Positions 30,572 through 41,399 of a DNA stretch of 64,000 bases are shown here, one piece after another. Under the pieces are notes generated by a model. It had not been told where the DNA came from and made no database searches. It saw only the letters and a list, made by a program, of their open reading frames with translations. The DNA comes from Rana temporaria. Its lineage: Eukaryota; Chordata; Amphibia; Anura; Ranidae. The position numbers were made by a program, and so were the translations under genes. Position 1 is the stretch's first letter. Every line of letters begins with the position of its first letter. Location of the stretch: contig NC_053492.1 of NCBI RefSeq assembly GCF_905171775.1, positions 187,534,778-187,598,777 of the forward strand. The letters run 5' to 3'.

Positions 30572-30755
30572 GCCAGGCAGGTTTGCCTTAATAAATGAAA
30601 CAATCATTTAAAAACTGCATTTTGTATTTACTCTGGTTATATTTGTGTAATAATAATTGTTTTTGATGATCTGAGTCATTTAAGTGTGACAAATATGCAA
30701 AAAGAAAAAAAAAAAAAAAACAGAAAGGGGGCAAATACTTTTTCACACAACTATA

Positions 30756-31451
30756 TATTCAACATTTGTGAATTAAACCATTTGTAAATTCATCAGAACA
30801 AAACTTTTACTAGTTAGGTGCAAGAATATGTTTATGATCCTGTATATGTTTAGCTAAAGCAGCTCTAAACCCAGGAGCAAACACTTATGATATTGCAGCT
30901 TACCATTTCTTACATGCAATGGTTGTATTTGTTTTCTTTTTTACAATTTCTTTCTTCCATTTTCATCTGGTGATCCAGCTGGTAAGTCTGTTGTCTTTCA
31001 AAAGAAGACTCTCTCCTGCCAATATATCGACTTACAAGGATGAGAAATAACATTTTGGGTTTTGGGTTTAATATTGCTTTTAGCCCTGATTGCACTGACT
31101 ATCATCCACTTGCTTGGATTCCTTTAAACATTTTCTACAACCTGCTCACCACTGTTTTCCTTAGAGGTTTTTAGAAGATTGTGTTTTGGCACAATTGCTT
31201 GTACAATGCAGCATAATTAGTCAAGCATGGTGGAAAATTATTTCACCATTTTGTCATACCTCTATATCCCACCAATATTCTGGTTACCTTTACAACTGGC
31301 GGCAGGACCGGTAGCATTGTTTCCAAATACCAGCCAATGCTTTCGTATTTTTGGAAATATCTGATTAACATGAAGTGAAGCCTATTTATTATTCATGTCT
31401 GTATTGCTATATGATGAATGCTATCTGTATCATCACACATTTTCTGGCTAA
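30756..31451. other. Unassigned DNA
   Basis: No gene or repeat boundary is supported here. Confidence 0.4.
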
Positions 31452-32110
31452 TTGTATAGACATGTATATATGAATACTGAACAGTGTAATTTCTTGGAAT
31501 CTGGAAATTAAATACACTAATCCTGAGAAAATTATTCTACTTTGGATTATCTCTCCAAACCCTGCCCTCATTTAAAGCGAAACTAAACATGATCCTTATT
31601 CTCCAAAAATAATCCATACATATCTACTACTTAATGAGTCTGTAATCTATTTTTCATTAATTCGTTTCTAACTGTGTTTTTCTGCCACCTTCTTCTGCCT
31701 CCACTTGTTTGGAGAGAGTAGTGTGCATTAGTTGTCATTGCTGTCTCTATGCACACTACACATCCCATAGTCCATAGTCCATCTTTGATGGTCACGAAAC
31801 CTATGAAACTAGCATCTCTTTGTAAGGTGCAAAGATCCAGAGGGAGAAGCTCCGTAGATCATGTAGACAAACAAAAACACAGAAAAATCAGAGATTACAT
31901 ATATAACTATTTATTAATTAAAATATTTATTAATGCATTAACAAACATGATAAGGAGATAATATGTAGTGTGGTGTACTGGCAGCTGATGTGACTACAGG
32001 TCCGCTCTGAGGTTCAGAAGTGCTGGGGAAGCCCAGACAGGCTGGATGGAACGTACGCTGCAGCACTGTCAGTGCCTACATACCTCCTGGGCGACATGCT
32101 AAGAGTGCCA
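31452..32110. repeat. Duplicated segment, copy B (uninterrupted)
   Basis: It matches the three pieces of copy A (17862-18061, 19108-19243, 28570-28960) in order, with moderate divergence. Since it lacks both insertions, it shows the pre-insertion arrangement. Confidence 0.75.
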
Positions 32111-32387
32111 AAATTGCCGTAGGGAGAGATGCACATTTCTGGGGGAATTCCCCTTTCATCTCCTTTCCCCCAGAAACACACATCTCTCCCTAGTGAGCCT
32201 ACAGGTGCACCCGCATAGGAAGCAGCTATCAATGGAGGTGTACAGTGAAGAGGAGGGGGAACCCAGAACAGGAAGTTTGCGGTCTGTGCATGATGATTAA
32301 TAATTCAACGTAGAATAAAAAAACATTTGGCTTTACAACCTCTTTAAATCTGCTGTCTATAGATCTGCTTTTTATACAAACTCTAAA

Positions 32388-32660
32388 GCCCTGTACACGC
32401 GATCGGTTTGTCCGATGAAAACAGACCGTTTTAATCGGACGAACCGATCGTGTGTGGGCCCCATCGTTTTTTTTCCATCAGCGAAAAAAAAAAAGAACCT
32501 GTTTTAAAATGTTCCTATGGATAAAAAACTGATAGAAAAAAACGATCGTCTGTGTGGAACTCCATCGGAGAAAAATCCACGCATGCTCAGAATAAAGTTG
32601 ACGCATGCTCGGAAACATTGAACTTCATTTTTCTCAGCACGTTGTAGTGTGTTACGTCAC
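32388..32660. repeat. MITE-like repeat, second copy of the family at 14223
   Basis: It begins GCCCTGTACACGCGATCG and shares internal order with 14223-14421: TCGTGTGTGGG(C/T)CCCAT, two CGCATGCTC motifs, TTGAACTT and a final TTACGTCAC. Inverted GATCGGTTTGTCCGA/TCGGACGAACCGATC occurs at its left. Confidence 0.65.
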
Positions 32661-33694
32661 AGATCCACGTCTTGTCAGGGGAGAGGAGACAGATTGTGTG
32701 TTCCCAATATAGAGGAACCCCGGACGGTCTCCTCTCCTTTTGAGTCCCCTCCCCCTATGATTAGAATTGCTTCCTAGGTAACACAGTTAACCCCTTGATC
32801 GCCCCTAGAGTTAACCCCTTCCCTGCCAGTGACATTTATACAGTAATCAGTGGATTTTTATAGCACTGATCGCTGTATAAATGTGAATGGTCCCTTTTTT
32901 ACTAGTAAAAAAATAATTATAATGCCATAATCCTATCCCCTATTTTGTAGACACAATGGGCCAAATTCTCAAAACCATGTCTAAATTTAGGATTATCTAA
33001 CTTATGTCATTTAAGTTACGGCGCCCTAAGTTGGTGTCGTAACTACCGTATTCTCAGTGCATTTGCGCACAAAACTGCGCCATCCTTAACTTAAGTTTCA
33101 ATGCCTAAGGCGTGGTTATGGCAAGTGGGAATGAAGTGGGCGTGCTTCATTGTAATGAGCCGTGACCCCATGCAAATGAAGTGCCGGCCGTACTGCGCAT
33201 GCGCGCACGAATCTGGACCTCAATGCGCATGTGCAGAACTTTGGTCAGCGCAATCAGTGAGATAGGTAAAAGGCCAAGCGTACTTAGTTTGAAGATCGCC
33301 CTGTGTATAAATAGCCCCAGTCAAACACACTTCAATTGCAAAAGTATTTCCCTGTGTTCCCTTCCTAAAGCAAGTTGCTTCTGCTTTGAACGTTTGTCAG
33401 TGTTTGTTGGTAAGATTGTTTTGTGAGAAAAGTGTTTGTGGAGTTGGAGGGTATAGTTGGTGTTTGTTTTTGCTAATTTGTTTTTTGTTTTGATTGTTTG
33501 CCTGTTTGTTTTTCATAATAGTTTTTTGGGGGTTTTGTTTATATTTTTTGTTTTCCTTTTTTGCCTGTTTGTTTTCAAATTAATAGTAGCTGTCTGTTTT
33601 TTTTTTATTTTGGCTTGTTTGTATTTTCTTTGGTGTGTGTGTGTATTGTTGTTTGTTTTTTGGGTGAGTTCCCTGTTGCTGGGTGTTGTCTGTC

Positions 33695-35366
33695 ATGGCT
33701 CCCAAGCGCAGGAAGCTAAATTTTACACCGGCAGAGAAGCATATACTTGCTCAGGGCGTCATTAAATTTGGGCGATTTCTCCATGGCCCTGAGAGCCACA
33801 CCACCACCCCGGCCAGGAGGAAGGAGATCCTTCAAAAGATCACCGATCGGATCAATGCGGCGGGGGGGGGGGAGACCAGGACCATCGCTGGAGTTCAAAA
33901 AAAAATAAATGACTTGAGGAGCGTGTCCCGGAACAAGCTGGCAACGCTGCATGCCCATACCAGGGGCACTGGAGGAGGGGGACCCTGCCCAGTCAGGATG
34001 AGTGAGGAGGAATGGGCAGTGGCCCAGTGTTTCCACCCACAGCAGGTGGTGGGCCTGCCTGGCTTTGACAATGATCCTCTTATGAGGACAGGTAATTTTT
34101 GGGAATTTCTATCTGGTGATTAGCATGTGTGGGTGGGGGAAGGGAAGATGTGCCAAGTGTATGGATCCAACAACCTGTGATTGTTTTGTGTCCTCCCCAG
34201 ATGGCCAGGAGGTTGCAGCCCCATCAGCCCAGGAGGTTGCAGCCCCATCAGCCCAGGAGGTGGCAGCCCCATCAGCCCAGGAGGTGGCAGCCCCATCAGC
34301 CCAGGAGGTGGCAGCCCCATCAGCCCAGGAGGTGGCAGCCCCATCAGGTCAGGAGGTTGCTGGCCCATCAGGTCAGGAGGTTGCAGGCCCATCAGGGCAG
34401 GCTGCTGCACCACCCCCAAGACAGGCTCATGCAGAGTCCCAAGAAGGGCAGGATTCGCCATGGGAGGGGAGTGCCCACAACTCCCCTAATTTGGATGTTG
34501 AGTGGGAGGAGGATGAGGGGGAGGAAGATGACAATATTCTGATTGGGCAGGAAATAATGATGGGCCAAGATATGACCTTTGAATCATCCCCTGAGGGAAC
34601 CCCACAGGCGCCCAGAAGTCAGGCCACCATCATGGGTCGCCCCTTCCAACCCTCCTCCAACATGCAGCAGCACCCATGGCTCACTCCAACTCCTCCTCCA
34701 AGGCCACAAGCCTCAGGGGCAAGTAGGATGCCGACCCCTGAAAACAGGGGGGGGTTGGTGCGTCTGCCGGTCAGTCTGTTGAGGGACAATGTCCGGCAGA
34801 CCCGCAGTCTGTCTGCAATACAAAAAACTCTGAGCAAGGTGGAGCGCAGCCTGGGTGCAATGAGGGAGTCACTGGGTGACGTGGCCACCAACTCCGTGGG
34901 GGTCATCACCTGTTTGTGGGACCTGAGGAACGCCACAACAGGTGTGGCCCAGGAGGTGACTGCCCTCACCCAGGCTGTGCAGGCCAATACCCGGGCTGTG
35001 CAGGCCAATACGGCTGACATAACTTCCTGTCTGACAAGGATAGCCGTTGCCTTGGAGGGAAGGCCAGCAGGAGGACAGACACCAGGGGAGGCTGCTTCCT
35101 CCCCTGTACAGTCCCCCCGCCCTGAAAATACTCCCTCCCCTGCACAGTCCCCCCCCCCTGAAAATACTCCCTCCCCTGCACAGTCCCCCCCCCCTGAAAA
35201 TACTCCCTCCCCTGCACAGACCCCCCCCCCCGTGAAGATCCCCCAGTCGGCCGTGGCCGTCCCCGTGCCCGTCCCCGTGACCGTGCCCGTGGGCAGCCCA
35301 GAAGGAGCACTCGGCAACATCCCTAATTTGCAGGGGTACTATTTTTTTTTTACACTGTACTTATGA
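33695..35366 (+). CDS. Harbinger-2 Myb/SANT-like DNA-binding protein (two exons)
   Basis: Partner DNA-binding protein of the transposase. Exon 1 is 33695-34091, ending GACAG before GTAATT; exon 2 is 34201-35366, after CTCCCCAG. The joined frame gives 520 residues. About 5-95 is the Myb/SANT-like domain (LNFTPAEKHILAQGVIKFG; KINDLRSVSRNKL). A tandem octapeptide-type repeat, QEVAAPSA, follows at the start of exon 2, then acidic clusters, then a predicted coiled coil with VTALTQAVQANTRAVQANTA. A Pro/Ser-rich tandem repeat (PSPAQSPPPENT) lies near the C-terminus. The region around ITCLWDLRNATTGVAQEV matches ITCLRDLETTTASLVKEV of Harbinger-1. The ATG follows a T-rich 5' leader. Confidence 0.9.
34207..34395 (+). 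repeat. 24-bp coding minisatellite in the Harbinger-2 Myb gene
   Basis: About eight units of CAGGAGGTGGCAGCCCCATC-like sequence encode QEV(A)APSA/G. It lies directly after the intron, where Harbinger-1 has an unrelated 36-bp repeat. Confidence 0.92.
35095..35235 (+). repeat. 36-bp coding minisatellite near the Harbinger-2 Myb C-terminus
   Basis: About four units encode PSPAQSPPPENT. The poly-C runs inside each unit (up to 11 Cs) make this prone to slippage and to assembly error. Confidence 0.88.
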
Positions 35367-35506
35367 TTTGGTTTATGTGTGTGAATGATGTGTGAATGTG
35401 GGGGGATGGCATTCCTGAAAACATAAGGGTGTCACCCTCAGTTTTGGTGGAGTAGGGATCCCCAGGACCAGGGAGAAGTCATCCTAGGTTCCTGAATGGT
35501 GTATGA

Positions 35507-35665
35507 ATGCACAGTGACATAATTGGAGCCGTGGCGGGGCGTTACTGCTCCCAAGTACCAAAGGGGGGTGGGGGTACTTGGATCTAATCCAATTCGATGT
35601 GCATGTGATGTGTCTGTGCTAGGGACCACAGTGACGTGCATTCATGCATTCTCATTGTGAGATAA
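35507..35665. other. Conserved noncoding block between the Harbinger-2 genes
   Basis: Counterpart of 25222-25392: the same order of ACATAATTGGAGCC, GGCGTTACTGCTCC, CTAATCCAATTCGATGTGCA and GCTAGGGACCACAGTG, with an extra G-rich insert (AAAGGGGGGTGGGGGTAC). It lies between the stop codons of the two convergent genes and is followed by AATAAA motifs. Confidence 0.6.
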
Positions 35666-35812
35666 TTAATGTGCGTTTTGTAAATAAAAATAAACATTCT
35701 CTTTGGCATATAAGTAATGTGCATTTATTTACCAAAATAAAGATTTAAACGTCACATAATCTCTGTGATTTGGTCTTGGCAAATCAAAAACAAAAATAGT
35801 ATTAGGATGCAT

Positions 35813-36993
35813 TTACTGGGCAAAGATGCCTTCAGACAGTTGTCTCCTGATTGCCTGGCCCTCAGCAGACCGGGTAGAGGGGTTTGGGGGGGGGGGGTTG
35901 CCTGGGTGGGGGGTTAGGTCAGGAGATATCTCCACATGCATGCCCCTTCTTAATGCAAAATTGTGCAGTATGCAACATGCACCAATAATTTTGCATACAA
36001 AGTCTGGGGAATACAATAGTGTACCCCCAGTCTTGTCCAGGCATCTGAATCGTGACTTTAGCATGCCAAAAGTCCGCTCTACTATAGCCCGGGTCTGGCT
36101 GTGCACCTCATTGTATTTTCGTTCTCCGGGTGTTTGGGGGTTCCTAAAGGGGGTCATCAGGTGGGGTCCCAATGCATATCCTGAGTCACCTGTAAGGGAA
36201 AAGACAGGAGGATATTAGTCATGCATGTGCCCCTTGTGATGTCTCCATCATGGGGGGGGCATACCTGACACCAATGTCACTCACCAATCAGCCAGCTGTC
36301 TCCATACACGTTCATCTCAAAGTCTCTGTAGATCTTGGTCTGCCTTAGTATGAAACTATCATGGCACGAGCCGGGAAACTTGGCACAAACGTGCCAGATG
36401 AGGCCATGTGCATCTACGATCATCTGGACATTGATCGAATGCCAGCCTTTCCTGTTTCTGAACAGGTGTTCAGTATCATGGGGGGGCTGGAGTGCCACAT
36501 GGGTGCAGTCAATCGCCCCGATGATCTTAGGAAAGCCAGCAATATTGTAAAAGTCTGTCATTGCTTGCACACGCTGGTCCTCCTGGGTGGGCATGACAAA
36601 CTGGTGGCTCATGCGCCGCAGTATGGCAGGGACCACCTGATGTAGGCATTTACTCATGGTTGACTGCACCATGCCAGCCACACCTCCAGATGCTCGCTGG
36701 AATGAGCCACTCGATAAAAAATGGAGGGTTGCCATAACTTTTTCAAGAGGTGTCAGGGCATGGGAACGTAGGGTTGGGGCGATTAGATCCTCATGAAGGA
36801 GTTGGGTGATCTCCAGGATGGCCTCCCTATCAAATCGGTAGTTGCCGATGACCTCATAAACTGGCATTTGCCAAATATCACGGCGTGGCCGATAAACACG
36901 CGCCTGTGCCCTCATCCTCCTCCTCTGTGCCCTCCTCCTCCTTTGTGCCTGTAAGGCAGCAAGTGCCGTCAAAATCATTGCTGGTCCTGGCAT
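35813..36993 (-). CDS. Harbinger-2 HARBI1-like DDE transposase (two exons)
   Basis: Catalyses excision and insertion of the element at 3-bp targets. Exon 1 is 36993-36285 (MPGPAMILTALAAL), exon 2 is 36189-35813; the donor is GTGAGT and the acceptor TTACAG, with a 95-base intron. The join reads WLIGDSGYALGP and gives 361 residues. A basic N-terminus (QRRRRAQRRRM) could act as a nuclear signal. The catalytic Asp is in IGAIDCTHV, the second Asp in FPGSCHDSF, and the Glu in IVERTFGMLKSRFRCL. The CCILHNFAL block near the C-terminus is typical of HARBI1 relatives. No lesion was seen. It faces the Myb-like gene, 446 bases away at the stop codons. Confidence 0.93.
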
Positions 36994-37626
36994 TTTTCAA
37001 CAACAACCTTCACAACTAGAGCTGTAACCTCTAGTCACTTCCTTCTGCAAACCCTTCCACAGCATGTGTAAAATTAGGGCTGGTTTTATAATGTGGAAAT
37101 TTAGTCAGAAAAACTAACAGGTGCGCACAGGGCGGAAAATACGGCACACACACTTAATTCTGAGAATCGCCCTAACTCCCTCATTTGCATCTTTGCCTAT
37201 CAAAAACAGCGGCGAGCCTAGCGTAATTTGCGCCCGGGAATGCGCAGGCGTAACTAATTTAAGTACGGCTGAAAATACGGAAATCTTTGCTTAAGTCATT
37301 TTGACGATCGCGCGCAAATATACGCGCAGTGTAAAATTAGAAAAATGGAGTTAAGTCTGCGTATCTCTTTTGAGAATTTGGCCCAATAACTTTTGTGCAA
37401 ACCAAGAAATATACGCTTATTGCAATTTTTTTTTACCAAAAATATTTAGAAGAATACATATCGGCCTAAACTGAGATTTTTTTTTTTAATCTGGATATTT
37501 ATTATAGAAAATAGTAAAAAATATTTAGTTTTTTTCAAACTTTTTACTCTTCTTTTGTTTATAGCGCAATAAATAAAAACGCAGAGGTGATCAAATACCA
37601 CCAAAAGAAAGCTCATCCTTACAAAC

Positions 37627-38026
37627 AAGTTTATCTTGGTCTCATCAGACCACAGGACATGGTTCAAGTAATCCATGTACTTAGTCTGCTTGTCTTTAGC
37701 AAACTGTTTGCGGGATTTCTTGTGCATCATCTTTAGAAGAGGCTTCCTTCTGGGACGACAGCCATGCAGACCAATTTGAAGCAGTGTGTGTTGTATGGTA
37801 TGAGCACTGACAGGCTTACCCCCCCCACCCCTCCAACCTATGCAGCAAAGACATCCCCTGGATATGACGCTGAGCACGTGCACTTAACTTTTTTGGTCGA
37901 CCATGGTGAGGTCTGTTCTGAGTGAAACCTGTTCTGTTAAATCGCTGAATGGTCTTAGCCACCATGCTACAGCTCAGTTTTAGGGTCTTGGCAATCTTCT
38001 TATAGCCTAGGCCATCTTTATGTAGA
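37627..38026 (-). pseudogene. Tc1 transposase fragment
   Basis: On - it reads LHKDGLGYKKIAKTLKLS with AKTIQRFNRTGFTQN (N-terminal helix-turn-helix region), then ARAQRHIQ, then GLHGCRPRRKPLLK, then YMDYLNHVLWSDETKINLF. The pieces are in different frames. The catalytic core beyond the first DDE residue region is absent. Confidence 0.85.
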
Positions 38027-38413
38027 ATTGTGTGATGAACAAATTCCAAATTCCACATGAAATTCACCGGTGACGTGAGCTCAAACAATAAGTGATCCCT
38101 CCACCACTACAGGATTGGCCACTCTCACCTTAGGACATGGACTTCTGTGTTACCAGGTAGTCATGCAAGCAGATATCATAAATGCAGATACACCCGATGG
38201 CAAAATGTCATGTCAGGTCCCTCAGCAGTCCGCAGCAGGGTAATGCACCATATATGGAAGAAAAACAGATCTAAGTGCTCTCCTTTTCAAAATACTAAAA
38301 TTTATTGGGAAAGCATAAAAACTACTCACAAAGATCCGAACGATCAGCAGCATGTAAATCAAACAAACGATAGGTTTGTTTCCAGAAAGGACGGCAGCGA
38401 GCGACGTCTGTGT

Positions 38414-38466
38414 GCTCCTCCCCTGTACGTGTTACGTTTCCACCAACTTCCTCAGCGGGGCGGAGC
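38414..38466 (-). ncRNA. Hammerhead-like motif in the left Penelope-like copy
   Basis: On - the order is GCUCCGCCCCG, CUGAGGA, a short poorly paired stem II region (8 bases), GAA, ACGU-AAC-ACGU as stem III, then A at the cleavage position, then CAGGGGAGGAGC, which pairs with the start (GCUCC/GGAGC and CCCC/GGGG). Stems I and III are good and the core boxes are present, but stem II is degraded, so activity is doubtful. Confidence 0.6.
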
Positions 38467-39094
38467 CAAAACGTTGTATGCCTGCCTATAAATGGACGGC
38501 CGTCATCACGGAAACCGCCAACAAAACGAACGTATCTGCACAGACCGAAGCGTCACATGCCAATAGGCGGAAAAACGTTGTTTCTATACCATCGGTAACA
38601 ACGGGACTATCAGCTATTAAAACGTATAGAAATAGCTCCTAAAAAATTGTCGATCACTGCACAAAGTAAAAAGTGATCACAAGAGCCGTATTAATAAGCT
38701 TATTCTAATGATAAAACACAATCAGGATATCGCCATCATGTGGTCATAGATGATAATAACACCTATTCTTCTAGAATAAATGAAATGAAATTAAATTAAA
38801 TTAAATAATATAGTCGCTTGATACCGTCCTTAACAAACATTAGAATAAAACACTATAAAATTGAAATATTAAATATAAAAGTTATCATTAAGATCAATAT
38901 AGGACAATATAAATAAAACCCCTTAACGCGTACATTAATCAAAAAATATAAAAAACATAAATTTATTTATTGGAAATAAAACAGTTTAAATCAAAATCGA
39001 CATTGAGTCCTTAAGGTGTGAGAACCTTGGCCTCCACGATCCAATAGGATTCTCTTTGGCTGATATGTCGGATGTAATTTCCCCCCTCCAATGT

Positions 39095-39109
39095 CGATCG
39101 ACTCTTTCT
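39095..39109. repeat. Target-site duplication of the L1 fragment
   Basis: CGATCGACTCTTTCT here and CGATCGACTATTTCT at 41242-41256 differ by one base. The right Penelope-like arm shows the uninterrupted sequence near 43205, which confirms the insertion point. Confidence 0.88.
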
Positions 39110-41241
39110 TTTTTTTTTTCATATTTAAATACTTTATTTTTATTTTTGTTTAGGATCAGGATTATACAAAATTAACATCACATTTAGCCTGTGCATAAAT
39201 TAAACATAAGGTTACACATACATATTATCCCCTCGAAACTTCTAATTGATGGCTAATCATCTCCAGGGTTCCGAGGGAACCTTGTTTATGCCCCCTTCTG
39301 ATCCTCAGTCCTCTTATATTCCCTACCCACTTCCCACCCCCTCCCGTTTATTCAACACATCAAGAGCATCCCCAAAACAAGAAAAAAAAAAAAAGGGGAG
39401 GAAACCCCACCCCCTTTTAAATTCCCATCTCTTCCCATCCTACATCGGGGCTTACTCCCCTATGTTTCCTCCACATACCTCTTATCCATTTCTGGTCGGC
39501 TGGGCTCCCCCCTCCTCTCCCTACTCCTCCATTAACCTCTTCCCTTCTTGCGTGTTTATAAACTGGTTCCATTCCGTCCATGTTTCCACATACCGCTCTC
39601 TTTTATTCCTAGAAAAGAGGATCAAGTCCTCTATGGCTCCAATCTCTCTGACTCTATTAAGCCATCTTGCAATAGATGGTGGTCTACTATCTCTCCACTG
39701 AAGTGTTATTCCCATTTTAGCTGCATTTATCAGGTGCCGTAGTACCGACTTTTTATACTCTACTAATGGGATTTGTGAGCTATGAAGTAAAAATAGGGCT
39801 GGATCGTCCGGAATCTGAAACGTCGTAAATTTTTGAGCTATTCTCCGTACTTCCTTCCAGTAACCTTGCACCTTTACACAGGCCCAAAAAATATGCAGCA
39901 AGGTACCCTGCTCCAGACCACATCTCCAGCAGTACTCTGAATTTTCTCTAGACAGTTTATGTAACTTTACTGGAGTATAATACCACTGGGACAGTAATTT
40001 GTAGTTACATTCCTGTGTCCGTGTAGAAATTGAAGAGTTTAATGCTAAATACACTACATGTCTCCGTTGGGTCTGTGTAAAGTTTCTCCCTAGGTCTCTT
40101 TACCATTTGGTAATTCCTGGTAGCTCCACATCTTTCTGAGGGGAGTTTAATATTTTGTACATTTTTGAGCACACTCGCTGTATTGGCTCCTCTTCATCAC
40201 AGTATTTTTCAAATTTTGTTAACTGTCGCCGATATTCAGGCGGTTTTCCCAAAGATCTTAAAAAATGTCTAATTTGTAACGCTTGCCAAATACTCAGCTC
40301 ATAACCACCCCCTATCTTCGTCAACTCCTCAATTGATGGCCACCTGTCTGTTTGTAAAAAATGGGATACCTGTACCTTACCCCTCTCTGTTAATTTATTG
40401 AATATTGCTCCCACCGTCCCTGGTGTAAATCCTGGATTTCCTAGTACAGGGAATATGGGAGAGCGATTTGAAGAAAATTTTGGGTTTTTACAGGTTTTAG
40501 CTGCAATAGACAATGTTGGCCCAATTATGGGGTGTTTCTTCATCTTACTTGGTAATAATTTATAACACCAGGGAGCCCGACGTAATGCTATTGGACAGGA
40601 CTGCTGTTCTACCTCCACCCATCTTTTATATTGTCTATTTCTACACCAATCTATCAGTCTCGTCAGATGGGCTGCCTGATAATATTTAGCTATATCTGGG
40701 ACTGCCATCCCCCCAAAGCTCTTGGGTAGCCTCAGCACCTCTTTTTTTATCCTTGGCTTCTTCCCAGCCCAGATAAACCTCATCAGAAGTGTATCCAATT
40801 GCCGAAGAAAGGTCGGGGGTATTTTAATTGGTAGGGTCTGAAACAGGTACGTAATTTTTGGTAGTATACTCATTTTAACTATATTGTTTCTACCAAACCA
40901 TGAGTGTAGCCCATGTTGCCATTTGTCCAGAAGCCTTCTTATTGAGCTACAGAGGGGTAGGAAATTTATTTTAAAGGTTTCTTGTATGTTTGCTGGAATT
41001 AGAGTACCCAAAAACTTTAGCGCGGCCTTCCATTTAAATCTATAGTTTTGTTGTAAGATTTTCTGCGTCTTGGATGGCACTGCCACACACATTGCTTCCG
41101 ATTTTGCCTGATTTATTTTAAGATTAGTAAATTCGCTAAATTTTGCGATTTCTTTGATCAGATTGGGAAGAGAAACATGTGGATTAGATATGGCAAACAT
41201 CAGGTCGTCAGCAAATGCAATTACCTTATGACTGCCCTCAC
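39110..41241 (-). mobile_element. 5'-truncated L1 fragment inserted in the Penelope-like copy
   Basis: A T-run at 39110-39119 is the complement of the poly-A tail. The coding part covers the C-terminal half of ORF2, starting just before the FADD active-site block. A 15-bp duplication frames it. The truncation inside RT is typical of incomplete target-primed reverse transcription. It belongs to a third L1 subfamily, distinct in sequence from those at 5879 and 54303. Confidence 0.92.
39521..41239 (-). pseudogene. L1 ORF2 fragment (RT end and C-terminal domain)
   Basis: The frame begins HKVIAFADDLMFAISNPH at the truncation point, so only the catalytic FADD block and downstream parts remain. It continues through AGKKPRIKKEVLRLP and a TAA at 40100-40102, then in the same frame to YCWRCGLEQGTLLHIFWAC (cysteine-rich C-terminal motif), ending at 39521. 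A complete ORF2 is about 1250 residues; about 570 codons are left. It cannot make an active enzyme. Confidence 0.9.
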
Positions 41242-41399
41242 CGATCGACTATTTCTATCCCCCAGAATTTTAGACATCTGGGGTCTCTGTTGTGACATTG
41301 CCTGAAGTGTCTAGAAACACTATGGGTACGAAGACCTCTTTTAATGTTGTTAACATGTTCACCAACCCGAACCCCTAAAGCTTGTGAGGTGCGGCCTAT

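Larger units (their letters stand above)
29004..30755 (+). mobile_element. 5'-truncated Tc1 element of a second family, split by an LTR
   Basis: Transposase remnants lie at 29004-29545. The 3' region ends GGGGGCAATTACTTTTTCAC at 29560, is interrupted, and resumes at about 30590 with CATTTAAAAACTGCATTTTG, ending GGGGGCAAATACTTTTTCAC near 30745. Both of these motifs belong to the 3' end of a Tc1 family different from the one at 1300. The 5' half is missing. Confidence 0.8.
32958..37384. mobile_element. Harbinger-2, apparently intact two-gene element, 4.4 kb
   Basis: GGGCCAAATTCTCAAAA at the left is the exact complement of TTTTGAGAATTTGGCCC at the right (17 bp). AAT flanks both sides (32955-32957 and 37385-37387). 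The Myb-like gene (33695-35366, +) and transposase gene (36993-35813, -) both read open through clean GT-AG introns and keep their key residues. Its termini share only the core of those of Harbinger-1, and its proteins differ clearly, so it is a separate family. This is the best candidate in the window for a self-sufficient element. Confidence 0.94.
32745..37613. repeat. TTAA-type repeat, copy 2 (contains Harbinger-2)
   Basis: The outer pieces 32745-32957 and 37385-37613 match copy 1, sharing TTAACCCCTTCCCTGCCAGT, TAGCACTGATCGCTG, CTATTTTGTAGACAC and GTGATCAAATACCACCAAAA. Both outer ends are incomplete, and the right piece stops against a Tc1 fragment. Confidence 0.72.

Noticed and set aside
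34207..34395. Possible CRISPR-like array
   Set aside because: Units are contiguous with no unique spacers and are in frame inside a coding exon, so this is a minisatellite.
34619..35320. 233-codon ORF on - in Harbinger-2
   Set aside because: It is the complement of the Myb-like gene minisatellites, and its Gly-rich repeats arise from that. The + frame has the domain structure and introns.
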